Shown: positions 1 to 8,108 of the stretch, piece by piece
How the letters are laid out: each line of letters begins with the position of its first letter
Position numbering within the stretch: the first letter of the stretch is position 1
DNA from: Pyruvatibacter mobilis
Lineage (GTDB): Bacteria > Pseudomonadota > Alphaproteobacteria > CGMCC-115125
Length of the DNA stretch: 64,000 bases
Assembly: GCF_012848855.1 (NCBI RefSeq)
Contig: NZ_CP051630.1
Span: 124,001 to 188,000, forward strand
Reading direction: 5' to 3'
Notes under the pieces: model-generated
Told to the model about the DNA's origin: nothing
The model's database searches: none
The model's input: the letters and a program-made list of their open reading frames with translations, nothing else
Position numbers and translations under genes: made by a program

Positions 1-1334
1 ACATCAAGCCTTGGATTCACGGCGAACCGGTGCAAGGAGCAGAAAACCTGTCCGATAGTCTGGGTCTTTATTCCGCGGAACCCCTTCCGGCCGATACGCG
101 CAAGGATCTGCAGCAGACCGACAACGCGCTCTATATCTATACGTCCGGCACCACAGGTCTGCCCAAGGCTGCCAAGATCACCCATTACCGGCTGCAGACC
201 ATGGCCGGGGCCTTCTCAGCCGCAACTGCGGCAACGGAGAAGGACCGTATGTATGTGGTGCTTCCGCTCTATCACTCGGCCGGCGGTGTCTGCGCCGTGG
301 GTGCAGTCCTGACGGTCGGCGGCTCGGTTATCGTCAAGCGCAAGTTCTCCGCCCGGGAGTTCTGGGAAGACTGCGCCAAGCATGAAGCGACCCTGTTCCA
401 GTATATCGGCGAGCTGTGCCGGTATCTTCTGAACACGGATCAGAAGCCCGGTGAGAACAGGCACAAGGTACGCCTTGCCGTGGGCAACGGCCTGCGGCCT
501 GAAATCTGGGAGCCGTTCCAGCAGCGCTTCAAGATCCCGCGCATCGTTGAGTTCTATGGGGCGACTGAAGGCAATATCGCGCTGATGAATTATGACGGCA
601 CGGTTGGTGCTGTCGGCCGCGTGCCCGGTTATGCCAAGAAGACCTTCAACGTTGAAATCGTGAAGTTCGACGTGGACGCCGAGGAGCCCATTCGCGGTGC
701 CGACGGGCTGTGTATCAAATGCGCACCAGGCGAGGTCGGTGAGGCGCTCGGCAAGATCGATCCTGAAAGCGCCACCGGCAAGTTCGACGGCTATGCGGAT
801 GCCAAGGCAACCGAGAAGAAAATCCTGCGCGACGTCTTCGAGAAAGGCGACATGTGGTTCCGCTCCGGTGACCTTCTGAAGCAAGACGAGCGCGGCTATT
901 TCTATTTCATGGATCGCATCGGCGACACGTTCCGCTGGAAGGGGGAGAACGTGGCGACGTCTGAAGTGGCGGAAGCGATCTCTATCTATCCGGGCATCAA
1001 GGAAGCCAATGTCTATGGCGTTGCCATCAATGGCATGGATGGCCGCGCCGGCATGGTCTCCATGGTGGTCGCGGAAGAACCGGACTGGACCAGGTTCAAG
1101 GCGCATCTGGACGACAATTTGCCGGCCTATGCGCAGCCTGTCTTCGTGCGCCTTCAGGAAGAGGTGGAAATCACCGGCACCTTCAAGCACCGCAAGGTGG
1201 AACTGGTGAAGGAAGGGTTCGATCCGGAGGCAATCTCTGATCCCATCTTCTTCTTCGACCCGCGTGAAAAGCAGTTCATCCGGCTCACCAAGGATCTCTA
1301 CAACGACATCCAGACCGGCAGTCTGAAGCTGTAA
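1..1334 (+). CDS. Long/very-long-chain acyl-CoA synthetase, FATP type (5' partial)
   Basis: AMP-forming ligase that activates fatty or other hydrophobic acids to acyl-CoA. The reading frame is open from base 3, so the true start lies upstream of the window and roughly the first quarter to third of the protein is missing. The AMP-binding P-loop (YTSGTTGLPKAAK) is encoded near base 150, the acyl-ligase motif FYGATEGN near 552, and the FATP/VLACS signature (RIGDTFRWKGENV) near 920. The last of these separates it from ordinary FadD enzymes. It ends at TAA 1332-1334, followed by a hairpin, and is convergent with the flavin monooxygenase gene. Family assignment is firm; the substrate is unknown, and other members act on very-long-chain fatty acids or bile-acid-like substrates. 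Confidence 0.9.
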   Translation, partial: IKPWIHGEPVQGAENLSDSLGLYSAEPLPADTRKDLQQTDNALYIYTSGTTGLPKAAKITHYRLQTMAGAFSAATAATEKDRMYVVLPLYHSAGGVCAVGAVLTVGGSVIVKRKFSAREFWEDCAKHEATLFQYIGELCRYLLNTDQKPGENRHKVRLAVGNGLRPEIWEPFQQRFKIPRIVEFYGATEGNIALMNYDGTVGAVGRVPGYAKKTFNVEIVKFDVDAEEPIRGADGLCIKCAPGEVGEALGKIDPESATGKFDGYADAKATEKKILRDVFEKGDMWFRSGDLLKQDERGYFYFMDRIGDTFRWKGENVATSEVAEAISIYPGIKEANVYGVAINGMDGRAGMVSMVVAEEPDWTRFKAHLDDNLPAYAQPVFVRLQEEVEITGTFKHRKVELVKEGFDPEAISDPIFFFDPREKQFIRLTKDLYNDIQTGSLKL

Positions 1335-1344
1335 GCGTTACCCG

Positions 1345-1369
1345 GACCCCGCGGCTCAGCCGCGGGGTC
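1345..1369. terminator. Perfect GC hairpin between convergent genes
   Basis: Eleven-base perfect inverted repeat (GACCCCGCGGC / GCCGCGGGGTC) with a three-base loop, lying 10 bases after the acyl-CoA synthetase stop. No T-run follows, so it is a transcript-end stabilising hairpin or a weak bidirectional terminator rather than a classic intrinsic one. Confidence 0.5.
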
Positions 1370-1431
1370 AGGGGCACTGCGGGAACTGCCCGCCGGTGAG
1401 GTGCAGCAGCCCGTGAAAGAGCGTCGGGCAG

Positions 1432-2622
1432 TTACTCCGCTGCAGACTGACCCTTCTTTTTTTCCTCGTCTTCGTAGTGCTGCTGGATGGTCGTCATCGC
1501 GGCGGACATGGCCTGGCCGATGAACTCCTCCGCATTGTCGGTCGCCCAGCCGAAGCTTGCCCGGCGCGCGTCGTTCATCTTGTTGATCTCCGGCATCACG
1601 TGGCGCATCCACAGCTCGTAGGATTTCTTCGTAGTGTCGAAGTCCGCCCAGTTGTGGGCCAGCTGCAGGAAGCAGCCGAAGCCGGGCATCTTCTCCTCAA
1701 GGCGCCTGATCTGCGCGATCGCGTCGTCCGGTGTGCCGACAATGCCCTGGCCGCTTTCGATCATCGCGTCGAGCGGATCCTTGGACTTGTCGGCGTTGGG
1801 CGCGGCCATGGGGTTGATGGAGTTGAAATAGTCCGACCATTTGTAGAAGCCGTATTTCACGTTCTCCATCGCCTGTTCCCTGGTCTCGGCGATGTGGATG
1901 GGGCCGACGAGGCGCAGGCAATCCGGGTCCATTGTGCGGCCATGCTCCTTGGCCACCTGCTGGGCCACCTCCCAGTTGATGGCGAGCGCGTCATAACCGG
2001 ATGCATTGGTGGCGGCGACGCACAGCATGCCCAGCCCATATTTGCCGGCCAGCTTGCCGCCGGACGGTGTCACGGAGCTGGCCACGGCCACTTCCGGGTG
2101 CGGGTTTGAATAGGGTGTCAGCTGCAGGCGCGCATTGGTGAGCTTGTACCACTCGGTTTCCTCGGTCACCGTTTCGCCGTTGAACAGCCGCAGGATCACG
2201 TCCAGCGCCTCCACCATGCGCGGGCGCTGCTTGGCGACCTCGATCCCCAGCATCATGGCGTCCGACGGCAGCAGGCCGGGGCCCGCGCCGAACATGATCC
2301 GGCCCTTGGTCTGGTGGTCGAGCTGGATGATGCGGTTCGCGGTGGTCAGCGGGTGGTGATAGGGCAGGGAGACAACGCCCGTGCCCAGCTTGATGCGGTT
2401 GGTCCGTTCGGCGACGGCGGCCAGGAACACTTCTGGCGAGGCAATGATTTCGTAGCCCGCCGAATGGTGCTCACCGACCCAGGCTTCGTCATATCCGATG
2501 CGGTCCAGATGCTCGATCAGTTCCATGTCTCGCTGGATCGCCAGCGTCGGGTCCTCATCTAGCGGGTGGAAGGGAGCAAGGAAAATGCCGTTGCGCTTCT
2601 TGCGGCTCTGGGTGGCAGCCAT
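1432..2622 (-). CDS. LLM-class flavin-dependent monooxygenase (limonene-monooxygenase-like)
   Basis: Bacterial-luciferase-like TIM-barrel protein of 396 residues, expected to use reduced flavin and O2 on a hydrophobic substrate. The N-terminus has the family pattern LAPFHPLDEDP followed by YDEAWVGEHHSAGYE (about residues 45-60). The region IKLGTGVVSLPYHHPL and the GAGPGLLPSDA segment match the limonene 1,2-monooxygenase-like subgroup. The C-terminus is charged and rich in Lys and Glu. A strong GAGGAGGA ribosome site precedes the ATG. The gene is convergent with the acyl-CoA synthetase and downstream of the TetR gene on the same strand (66-base gap), so the two may be co-transcribed. The substrate is not predictable; terpenoids and long-chain alkyl compounds are family precedents. 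Confidence 0.85.
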   Translation of the reverse strand: MAATQSRKKRNGIFLAPFHPLDEDPTLAIQRDMELIEHLDRIGYDEAWVGEHHSAGYEIIASPEVFLAAVAERTNRIKLGTGVVSLPYHHPLTTANRIIQLDHQTKGRIMFGAGPGLLPSDAMMLGIEVAKQRPRMVEALDVILRLFNGETVTEETEWYKLTNARLQLTPYSNPHPEVAVASSVTPSGGKLAGKYGLGMLCVAATNASGYDALAINWEVAQQVAKEHGRTMDPDCLRLVGPIHIAETREQAMENVKYGFYKWSDYFNSINPMAAPNADKSKDPLDAMIESGQGIVGTPDDAIAQIRRLEEKMPGFGCFLQLAHNWADFDTTKKSYELWMRHVMPEINKMNDARRASFGWATDNAEEFIGQAMSAAMTTIQQHYEDEEKKKGQSAAE

Positions 2623-2688
2623 GGGGTCCTCCTCGGTGCGCGGTCTGGTTTTGGCGCGCGTTTCTTGGTTTGGTGTTTCTGTCGGTAT

Positions 2689-3234
2689 CTAGTGGTCGCG
2701 GGGCGTCAGTCCGCCAAGGATCAGATCCAGCAGGTCGTGGTGGAGCTGTCTGACATCGGCGGGACGGCCCTTTTCATTGAGGCTGTCGGACCAGCGCGCT
2801 GCGAAAGCCCCCCACGTGGAAACGAGTGCGGTTGCAGCGAGGGACGCGTCGGCGGTGTTGATGAACTCGCCGCGCTCCTGCCCGTCTGCGATGATACCCT
2901 CCACAAGTGTCACGATGGTGCGGTTGGCGGCTTCGGCGGCAGGCATCAGGGCGGGCTGGTTCAGGAATTCACGCGACATCTGCCGCACGACTTCCGCATT
3001 CCCTTCCCATTCCTCGACCAGCGCATCCACATAGCGGCGCAGGCGTGCTTCCGCCGGCGCGCTCTCGTCTTCCAGGTCCCGGGCCAGGCGGTCAACGAGC
3101 TGGGAGTTGAATTCCTCGATGAGGGCCGCCTTGCTGGCGAAATGCAGAAAGAACGTCGCCTTGGCGATGCCGGCTGCGTCGCAGATTTCCTCGATGCGCA
3201 CATCGTCATAGCCGCGGGCGGCAAACAGGGCCAT
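2689..3234 (-). CDS. TetR-family transcriptional regulator with uncertain start
   Basis: DNA-binding repressor. The helix-turn-helix is clear (RIEEICDAAGIAKATFFLHF) and is followed by a helical ligand-binding region. The annotated ATG at 3234 gives 181 residues but removes the first helix of the TetR domain. The same frame reads TRRHVYEAAMALFAARGYD, a normal TetR beginning, and stays open back to a stop at 3403-3405. No ATG, GTG or TTG occurs in that upstream stretch, only CTG (3376-3378) and ATT (3337-3339). Translation therefore either begins at a rare codon or yields a shortened protein. It is divergent from the zinc alcohol dehydrogenase and probably regulates that gene, its own, or the flavin monooxygenase downstream. 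Confidence 0.85.
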   Translation of the reverse strand: MALFAARGYDDVRIEEICDAAGIAKATFFLHFASKAALIEEFNSQLVDRLARDLEDESAPAEARLRRYVDALVEEWEGNAEVVRQMSREFLNQPALMPAAEAANRTIVTLVEGIIADGQERGEFINTADASLAATALVSTWGAFAARWSDSLNEKGRPADVRQLHHDLLDLILGGLTPRDH

Positions 3235-3395
3235 CGCCGCCTCATAGACATGTCGGCGGGTCCGGGCCTTGCGCAGGCTGCGCTTGTCCGGTGTCGCCGG
3301 TTTTTCGGTCCGGCGCGTCGTGGTGGCAGCAGTGGAAATGGCGTGGTCCCCAAGGTCACTTCGTTGTCTGGACTCCAGTCTAGTTTTCGCCGGGG

Positions 3396-3408
3396 CTTTG
3401 AGTCAAAG
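3396..3408. promoter_or_regulatory. Candidate operator in tetR/alcohol dehydrogenase divergent region
   Basis: Perfect odd palindrome CTTTGA-G-TCAAAG centred between the divergent TetR and alcohol dehydrogenase genes, about 50 bases before the dehydrogenase ATG. Position and symmetry fit a TetR dimer site. A second short palindrome (GACT-CC-AGTC) lies just upstream at about 3371-3380. Binding is inference. Confidence 0.35.
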
Positions 3409-3457
3409 TTGCAACCGAGCAAACCAAACAACAAAAACACCACTTGGGAGGCCTCTC

Positions 3458-4486
3458 ATGAAGGCTGCAATTTTCGAAGGGGCGGGCAAGCCGCTGACCA
3501 TAGGCGACATTCCGTCGCCGGACCCGGGACCCCACGAGCTCATCCTCAAGGTCAAGGCCTGCGGTATCTGCGGGTCGGATCTTCATTGTACGGAGCATGG
3601 TCCCTTCACCTTGCCGGAAGGGTCGGTGATGGGCCACGAGTTCTCCGGCGAAGTGGTAGGTCTGGGGACCGGGGTTCAGGGCCGCTTTGCTGAAGGAGAG
3701 CGGGTGACAGCATTGCCTGTCATTATCCCGCCCATTCCGCCGGTCGGCCTCGAAGATGCTGAACCCTGGATGCGGCCGGACATGCAGCCTATCGGCCTCG
3801 GACAGATCCCAGGTGCCTATGCGGAATATGTGCGTGTCGGCGTCACGCAAACCAGGCGCCTGCCGGAGAATGTGAGCTTCGAGCAGGGCGCGTTGGTGGA
3901 GCCGCTGACTGTTGGCCTGCATGCGGTCAACCGCGCGGAGATGCGGTCGGGAGACAACGTGCTGGTGCTGGGAGCCGGACCTATCGGTCTGGCGTCGACT
4001 GCCTTCGCGCTGCGCATGGGTGCTGCTAATGTGGTTGTCAGTGAGATGACCGACCAGCGCCGTGCCCTGGCTGAGAGTGTCGGTGCGACCGCCACCATTG
4101 ATGCGCGCGGCAATGTGCTTGAGCAGTTTGCCGAAAAGACCGGTGCGCTGATGCCGGACGTGGTGATCGAGGCCGTGGGCGTTCCCGGCATGGTTCAGCA
4201 GGCCGTTGACTTTGTGAAGCCAAGGGGCCGCGTCGTTGTGGTGGGCGTGTGTCAGCAGCAGGACCAGATGATGCCCATGGTGGCGATCATGAAGGAGGTC
4301 GGGCTGCAATTCGTGCTCGGTTATGAGCCGCGGGACTGGGACACGGTTCTGAGCTTCATCGCATCCGACCGGCTCAGGGTTGATCATCTGGTGACCGACC
4401 GGGTGGGCTTTGACGCCTTCCCGGGTGCGTTCGAGGCCCTGCGTACTCCCAGCACCCAGTGCAAGGTGATGCTGAAGCCGGAATAG
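3458..4486 (+). CDS. Zinc-dependent medium-chain alcohol dehydrogenase lacking the structural-zinc Cys cluster
   Basis: NAD(P)-dependent dehydrogenase of 342 residues in the threonine/sorbitol-dehydrogenase branch. The catalytic-zinc residues are visible as CGICGSDLH (about 37-45) and GHEFSGE (about 63-69). The Rossmann motif VLGAGPIGLAS is near residue 170. The segment that normally carries the four structural-zinc cysteines (after GERVTALP) has none, so this member should bind only the catalytic zinc. The ATG at 3458 was chosen because GGGAGG lies 8 bases upstream and the protein starts as family members do (MKAAIFEG). It is divergent from the TetR gene and followed by an intrinsic terminator. 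The substrate is unknown; a hydroxyl intermediate from the neighbouring monooxygenase is possible. Confidence 0.88.
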   Translation: MKAAIFEGAGKPLTIGDIPSPDPGPHELILKVKACGICGSDLHCTEHGPFTLPEGSVMGHEFSGEVVGLGTGVQGRFAEGERVTALPVIIPPIPPVGLEDAEPWMRPDMQPIGLGQIPGAYAEYVRVGVTQTRRLPENVSFEQGALVEPLTVGLHAVNRAEMRSGDNVLVLGAGPIGLASTAFALRMGAANVVVSEMTDQRRALAESVGATATIDARGNVLEQFAEKTGALMPDVVIEAVGVPGMVQQAVDFVKPRGRVVVVGVCQQQDQMMPMVAIMKEVGLQFVLGYEPRDWDTVLSFIASDRLRVDHLVTDRVGFDAFPGAFEALRTPSTQCKVMLKPE

Positions 4487-4512
4487 GCGCGTTGAAAAGT
4501 TGACTTGCCAGG

Positions 4513-4547
4513 CCGGGCCCATGCCGCAAGCATGGGGCCGGTCTTTT
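4513..4547 (+). terminator. Intrinsic terminator after alcohol dehydrogenase
   Basis: Twelve-pair stem with one G-G mismatch (4513-4524 with 4530-4541), five-base loop CGCAA, then TCTTTTC. It starts 26 bases after the alcohol dehydrogenase stop and ends just before the next gene. Confidence 0.75.
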
Positions 4548-4578
4548 CATGCTGGCTTTATCTCCCGGGGGTGGACCC

Positions 4579-5049
4579 ATGCCACGCTGGCTTATCCTGT
4601 CTGGCTCTCATGCTGCCGCATTGGTGGTGGGCTTCATGCTGGGCATTTATCTTCTGCCGATCCTCACTGCACCCGAAGGTCCGGGTGAGGATGTGCTGGC
4701 GCAGTCGGCTGAAGACGCGCTCTTCAAGGCAACACTGACACGGGACCTCAAGGGCAGTGACTTCCTTCACTGGGGTGACGGGACGATCAGCGTGACATCG
4801 ACCCAGGTGGTGCATGAGGGCGCGCTGGCGCCAGGCCCCGACTACAAGCTCTACCTTGCGCAAGAGTTCGTCGAGGACGAGGAAGGTTTCTTCCGTATCA
4901 AGGCTGATGCGCGCCGGATCGGTGACATCAAGACCTTCGACGGGTTCATCGTCGATGTGCCGGAGGGGGTGGATGTCGAGGACTACACCACCGTCATTGT
5001 CTGGTGCGAAAGCTTCAGCGAATTCATCACCGCTGCCCGCTATCAGTAA
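4579..5049 (+). CDS. Membrane-anchored DM13-domain protein
   Basis: Protein of 156 residues with one N-terminal hydrophobic segment (about residues 3-27, with AAALVVGFMLGIYLLP) followed by an exported DM13 domain. DM13 features are GSDFLHWGDGTISV, the GPDYKLYL strand, and a C-terminal VIVWCESFSEFITAA in which the conserved Cys sits. DM13 is proposed in the literature to act in electron transfer or redox sensing; this is not proven for bacterial proteins. The ATG at 4579 is preferred over an in-frame ATG at 4549 because a GGGGGTGG site precedes it and 4549 lies at the edge of the terminator. It is three bases upstream of the csaA-like gene, so the two are probably co-translated. Confidence 0.75.
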   Translation: MPRWLILSGSHAAALVVGFMLGIYLLPILTAPEGPGEDVLAQSAEDALFKATLTRDLKGSDFLHWGDGTISVTSTQVVHEGALAPGPDYKLYLAQEFVEDEEGFFRIKADARRIGDIKTFDGFIVDVPEGVDVEDYTTVIVWCESFSEFITAARYQ

Positions 5050-5052
5050 CCC

Positions 5053-5391
5053 ATGTCAGACCTCACCTGGGACGAGTTCGAGCGCGTGGATCTGCGCGTT
5101 GCCACGATCACAGCTGCGGAACCCCTCGAAGGGGCACGCAGACCGGCCTACAAGCTGACGCTGGATGTGGGGGCCGAGATAGGCATCCGCCACTCCAGTG
5201 CCCAGTTGACGGCGCTCTATGCGCCTGAAGATCTTGTCGGCAGACAGGTCATGTGCGTCGTCAATTTCCCGCCCAAGCGTATCGCCGGCTTCAAGTCCGA
5301 AGCGCTGGTGACAGGCCTCTACCGGGATGACGGCGCGGTCGTGCTGATTGCGCCTGACAGCCCCGTCCCCAATGGGGCAAAGCTCGGGTGA
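5053..5391 (+). CDS. csaA: CsaA-like tRNA-binding-domain protein
   Basis: Small OB-fold protein of 112 residues. It begins WDEFERVDLRVATI and ends with the family segment SPVPNGAKLG, matching CsaA, the dimeric EMAP/ARC1p-like tRNA-binding protein. VVNFPPKRIAGFKSEALV is the typical core, and length agrees with the family (about 110). CsaA has been linked to export chaperoning in Bacillus and to tRNA binding. It starts three bases after the DM13 gene with no convincing ribosome site of its own, which suggests translational coupling. It is convergent with the GST gene. Confidence 0.88.
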   Translation: MSDLTWDEFERVDLRVATITAAEPLEGARRPAYKLTLDVGAEIGIRHSSAQLTALYAPEDLVGRQVMCVVNFPPKRIAGFKSEALVTGLYRDDGAVVLIAPDSPVPNGAKLG

Positions 5392-5419
5392 CCCCAACCC
5401 CAGCCGTTTGCCCCGCGCT

Positions 5420-6352
5420 CTAGCCGGGCAACACCCAGAAGCCCGCACGCGGGAAATGCACGACGACTTCTCCCACACGGTCATCCTGCCGGCGGATGGC
5501 GATCTCGGTTGGCGATGACATGACAAGCGTGCCTGCAATCGGGTCACGTCCATAGTCATCGGCCATGACCTGCACAGCCATGCCAGGTTTGAGACCATTG
5601 GGTTCGTTGGGGTCAGCCTGTTCAGGGGTCGTGCTGGCAGCGGCCTTTGCGATAGCGATCGCGTCGTCGGTGCTCATCTCCGCGCGGGTGCCGTGGCCCA
5701 GTGCCTTCACGCGGGCTTCCCACGCGGTCAGGTGGGTAAAGCCGTCAAATACACTACCGCCCGCCGGGTTCACCGTGCGCACGAACCAGATGTTGTAATA
5801 GGCAGAGGCATCGGCGAGGCCCGGGCGGTCACCGCCAAGGAAGGCGCGGCCGTCAGCAAGCTGTGCGTCCAGCATGCCCATATGCGCCCGCATCTGCTCG
5901 GTCATCAGGGGCACGGCCTGCTTCATCTGCTCCGTGTCAAACGGGCGGCCCGTCAGTGCTTCCCGGTCTTTCTTGAAGCTTTCGTCCACGTGGTCGCCGA
6001 TGCCGCCGAAGATGATGGCAACGGCTGCCTGGAAGACTTCACGGTCGGTCCAGAAGCCCAGGGGGTAGCCAAGCCCTGTTGCGCCCGGCAGCTCGCCATC
6101 CGGCAAGGCGCTGTCGGGGAAGCGGCGGTCCAGCTCGCGGATGATCATCTGGCTGTCGCAGTAGATGTCGGCACCGATCTGCAGCACGGGAATTTTCCGG
6201 TATCCGCCGGTGAGGCACACAAGGTCCGGCTTCGGCATGATCACGGGCTGCTCGACCGCATGCCAGCGCAGCCCCTTGATACCCATGACAACACGCACCT
6301 TCTCCGAGAAGGGTGATACACCGTAGTGGTGAAAAATGATCTCGTCGGACAT
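5420..6352 (-). CDS. Glutathione S-transferase family protein with C-terminal beta-rich extension
   Basis: 310 residues. The N-terminal thioredoxin-like domain begins IIFHHYGVSPFSEKVR, where SPFS is the likely glutathione-activating site, and continues with the cis-Pro segment KIPVLQIG and the CDSQMIIREL motif that binds the gamma-glutamyl group. An all-helical C-terminal domain follows to about residue 230. The last 75 or so residues (from about NGLKPGMAVQVMADDYG) form a separate beta-rich tail that ordinary GSTs (200-230 residues) lack. GGAG lies upstream of the ATG. It could conjugate or isomerise an electrophilic intermediate from neighbouring oxidation reactions. The reaction is unknown. 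Confidence 0.85.
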   Translation of the reverse strand: MSDEIIFHHYGVSPFSEKVRVVMGIKGLRWHAVEQPVIMPKPDLVCLTGGYRKIPVLQIGADIYCDSQMIIRELDRRFPDSALPDGELPGATGLGYPLGFWTDREVFQAAVAIIFGGIGDHVDESFKKDREALTGRPFDTEQMKQAVPLMTEQMRAHMGMLDAQLADGRAFLGGDRPGLADASAYYNIWFVRTVNPAGGSVFDGFTHLTAWEARVKALGHGTRAEMSTDDAIAIAKAAASTTPEQADPNEPNGLKPGMAVQVMADDYGRDPIAGTLVMSSPTEIAIRRQDDRVGEVVVHFPRAGFWVLPG

Positions 6353-6436
6353 GCAGGTCTCCGAAGGGTGGTTTCTGGGATTGCGATTGGATTTTGTTCT
6401 GCCGTTACTCTGAGGTGTAAGGCAAGAGACGGTCGG

Positions 6437-7006
6437 CTACCGGCCGTGGCGGGTCACGCCTGAGGCGATCTTTTCGAGCCTGCCTTCAGGTACTGGCCCG
6501 TCCTCGATCTCGATGCCCATCGTCTCCAGGAAGGTGCAGACCATCTGGTAGACACCCACAATCACCACAAGCTCCGTGGTCTGATTGTCACCCAAATGGG
6601 TGTGGGCCGCTGCAAAGGTCTGATCCCCTGCGCGCGTGTTGGCAACGATGTCGTCAGTGAGCTCAAGTGCTGCGTTCTCGGCATCAGAGAAAAGGGAACA
6701 GGGCAGCGGTCCCTTCGTTGCGGCAATCCGTTCCTCGCTCATGCCGAGTTCGCGGCTTACCCGCTCATGGTGCCAGATTTCATATGCTGCGCCGGCGGTA
6801 TGGCCGACACGCAGGATCACGAGTTCCCGAAGCTGCGGGTCCAGCGTGCCGTTGTTGAGATAGCTGTTCACCAGCGCCATGAACGGCCCGAAGGCTGCCC
6901 CGGCGCGGGCCATCATGCGGAACACGTTGAGGTCCGGCAGGTCTGCCAGAAGGGCCGCGTTCTCCGGCGTGATGTCGGTCGTCTCGGGATAGGGAATGCG
7001 CGGCAT
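6437..7006 (-). CDS. Carboxymuconolactone-decarboxylase-family protein without CxxC
   Basis: 189 residues, AhpD/CMD all-helical fold. The signature stretch is DPQLRELVILRVGHTAGAAYEIWHH. The paired cysteines that make AhpD a peroxidase partner are absent, so redox activity of that type is not expected. The start at 7006 (MPRIPYPE) follows an AGGA site; a longer in-frame start at 7084 adds a Cys/Pro-rich stretch unlike the family. A paralogue with the same NxFRMLAHAG-type motif lies at 8109-8654, with an MBL-fold gene between them, all on one strand. Related CMD proteins often occur beside acyl-CoA or hydrocarbon catabolic genes; the function is unknown. Confidence 0.85.
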   Translation of the reverse strand: MPRIPYPETTDITPENAALLADLPDLNVFRMMARAGAAFGPFMALVNSYLNNGTLDPQLRELVILRVGHTAGAAYEIWHHERVSRELGMSEERIAATKGPLPCSLFSDAENAALELTDDIVANTRAGDQTFAAAHTHLGDNQTTELVVIVGVYQMVCTFLETMGIEIEDGPVPEGRLEKIASGVTRHGR

Positions 7007-7108
7007 GATGTGTCCTGCAGGCAATGAATTTCGCCCGCAGCATGGCCGCGGGCTGCCGTCCCGGCAACCTGCTATCTCGACCATGTGAATGGCGCCCCTC
7101 TTGAGTGT

Positions 7109-8092
7109 CTATGCGTGTCGACGCTTGTCGAGCTCCGCCATCCAGCCGAACAGGGTCGGCGTATCGGCGCGGGGGTCTCCGGAAAATTCGTGATAGAGCG
7201 TTGCCACGTTGACGGCGATCCGTTCGCCATCGCCCCAAGCGTCATAGTCGCTCATGTCGATGTCCTGCGCCGCCTCGAAACAGGAGAGCCCGGCGTCATA
7301 CCGCTTGCGGGCTTCGTCGCGGATATAGACGAGATAGGTCTGCAGGGCGCGGACACCGTTCTTGTCGGTGATCGGACCATGGCCAGGCACGATGGTTTCC
7401 ACATCCATGTCGCAGATGGCGTCGCAGGCGCGGATCCAGTTTTCAACAGGGCCTTCCCACAGGATCGGGTGCCCTTCGATGAACAAGATGTCGCCCGTAT
7501 AGACCGTGCGGTTGGCGGGCACATGCACAATGATGTCGCCGGGCGTATGGGCCGGGCCGACGCTCAGCATATGCACCTCCTTGTCGCCTACCTTGCGCGT
7601 CAGCGCGCCTTCAAAGGTAGTTGTCGGCAGGGTGGGGGTCACGCCCTTGAAGTCAAAAGCGCCGAAGCACTTGGTGAGATAGGCGCCCATGTCGCCCAGT
7701 TGCGGGGCTGCCTCAAGAAATCCTGCCAGCATGCTCGGCGGTTCATGGGCCATGGCTTCTGCTGCCAGCTTGTGGGCAATGATCTCAGCCCCCTCGCAAC
7801 ACTCGTTCCCGTAGCAATGATCGCCATTGTGGTGGGTGTTGATCAGTGTGCCGATGGTCTCGGCCGCTCTAGGTTCCGCCTTGCGATAGGCGGAGAGCAT
7901 GTCTCGCGTCAGGGGCACATCAAACAGGGTGTCGATGATCAGGGACTGGTCACCGTCCACCACCATGCCGGAATTGGACCAGCCCCACCCCCCATCGGGC
8001 TGCAACCACGCATAGGCGCCGTTGCCCAGTTCGTGCAGGCCTTTGGTGTAGGTGTATTTCGGGTTGCCCAGTCCCGTCATGGCGTTCGACAT
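7109..8092 (-). CDS. MBL-fold metallohydrolase with altered metal motif
   Basis: 327 residues, metallo-beta-lactamase fold. The metal motif reads THHNGDHCYG, so the second His of the usual HxHxDH is Asn. Other ligands are present: GPAHTPGD (His), VYTGDILF (Asp) and VPGHGPIT (His). Such HxNxDH forms occur in a subset of the superfamily, so it may still be an active hydrolase with different metal occupancy. Aromatic residues near the N-terminus (WLQPDGGWGWSNSG) resemble the substrate-facing part of alkyl-sulfatase or SoxH-like members. It lies between two CMD-like genes, 17 bases from the downstream gene 8109-8654 on the map and 103 from 6437-7006, so the three probably form one operon. Confidence 0.85.
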   Translation of the reverse strand: MSNAMTGLGNPKYTYTKGLHELGNGAYAWLQPDGGWGWSNSGMVVDGDQSLIIDTLFDVPLTRDMLSAYRKAEPRAAETIGTLINTHHNGDHCYGNECCEGAEIIAHKLAAEAMAHEPPSMLAGFLEAAPQLGDMGAYLTKCFGAFDFKGVTPTLPTTTFEGALTRKVGDKEVHMLSVGPAHTPGDIIVHVPANRTVYTGDILFIEGHPILWEGPVENWIRACDAICDMDVETIVPGHGPITDKNGVRALQTYLVYIRDEARKRYDAGLSCFEAAQDIDMSDYDAWGDGERIAVNVATLYHEFSGDPRADTPTLFGWMAELDKRRHA

Positions 8093-8108
8093 TGGATTGT
8101 CTCTCCGG

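Noticed and set aside
3380-4522. 380-codon open frame opposite the alcohol dehydrogenase
   Set aside because: His/Arg-rich shadow of a high-GC gene with clear family motifs on the other strand.
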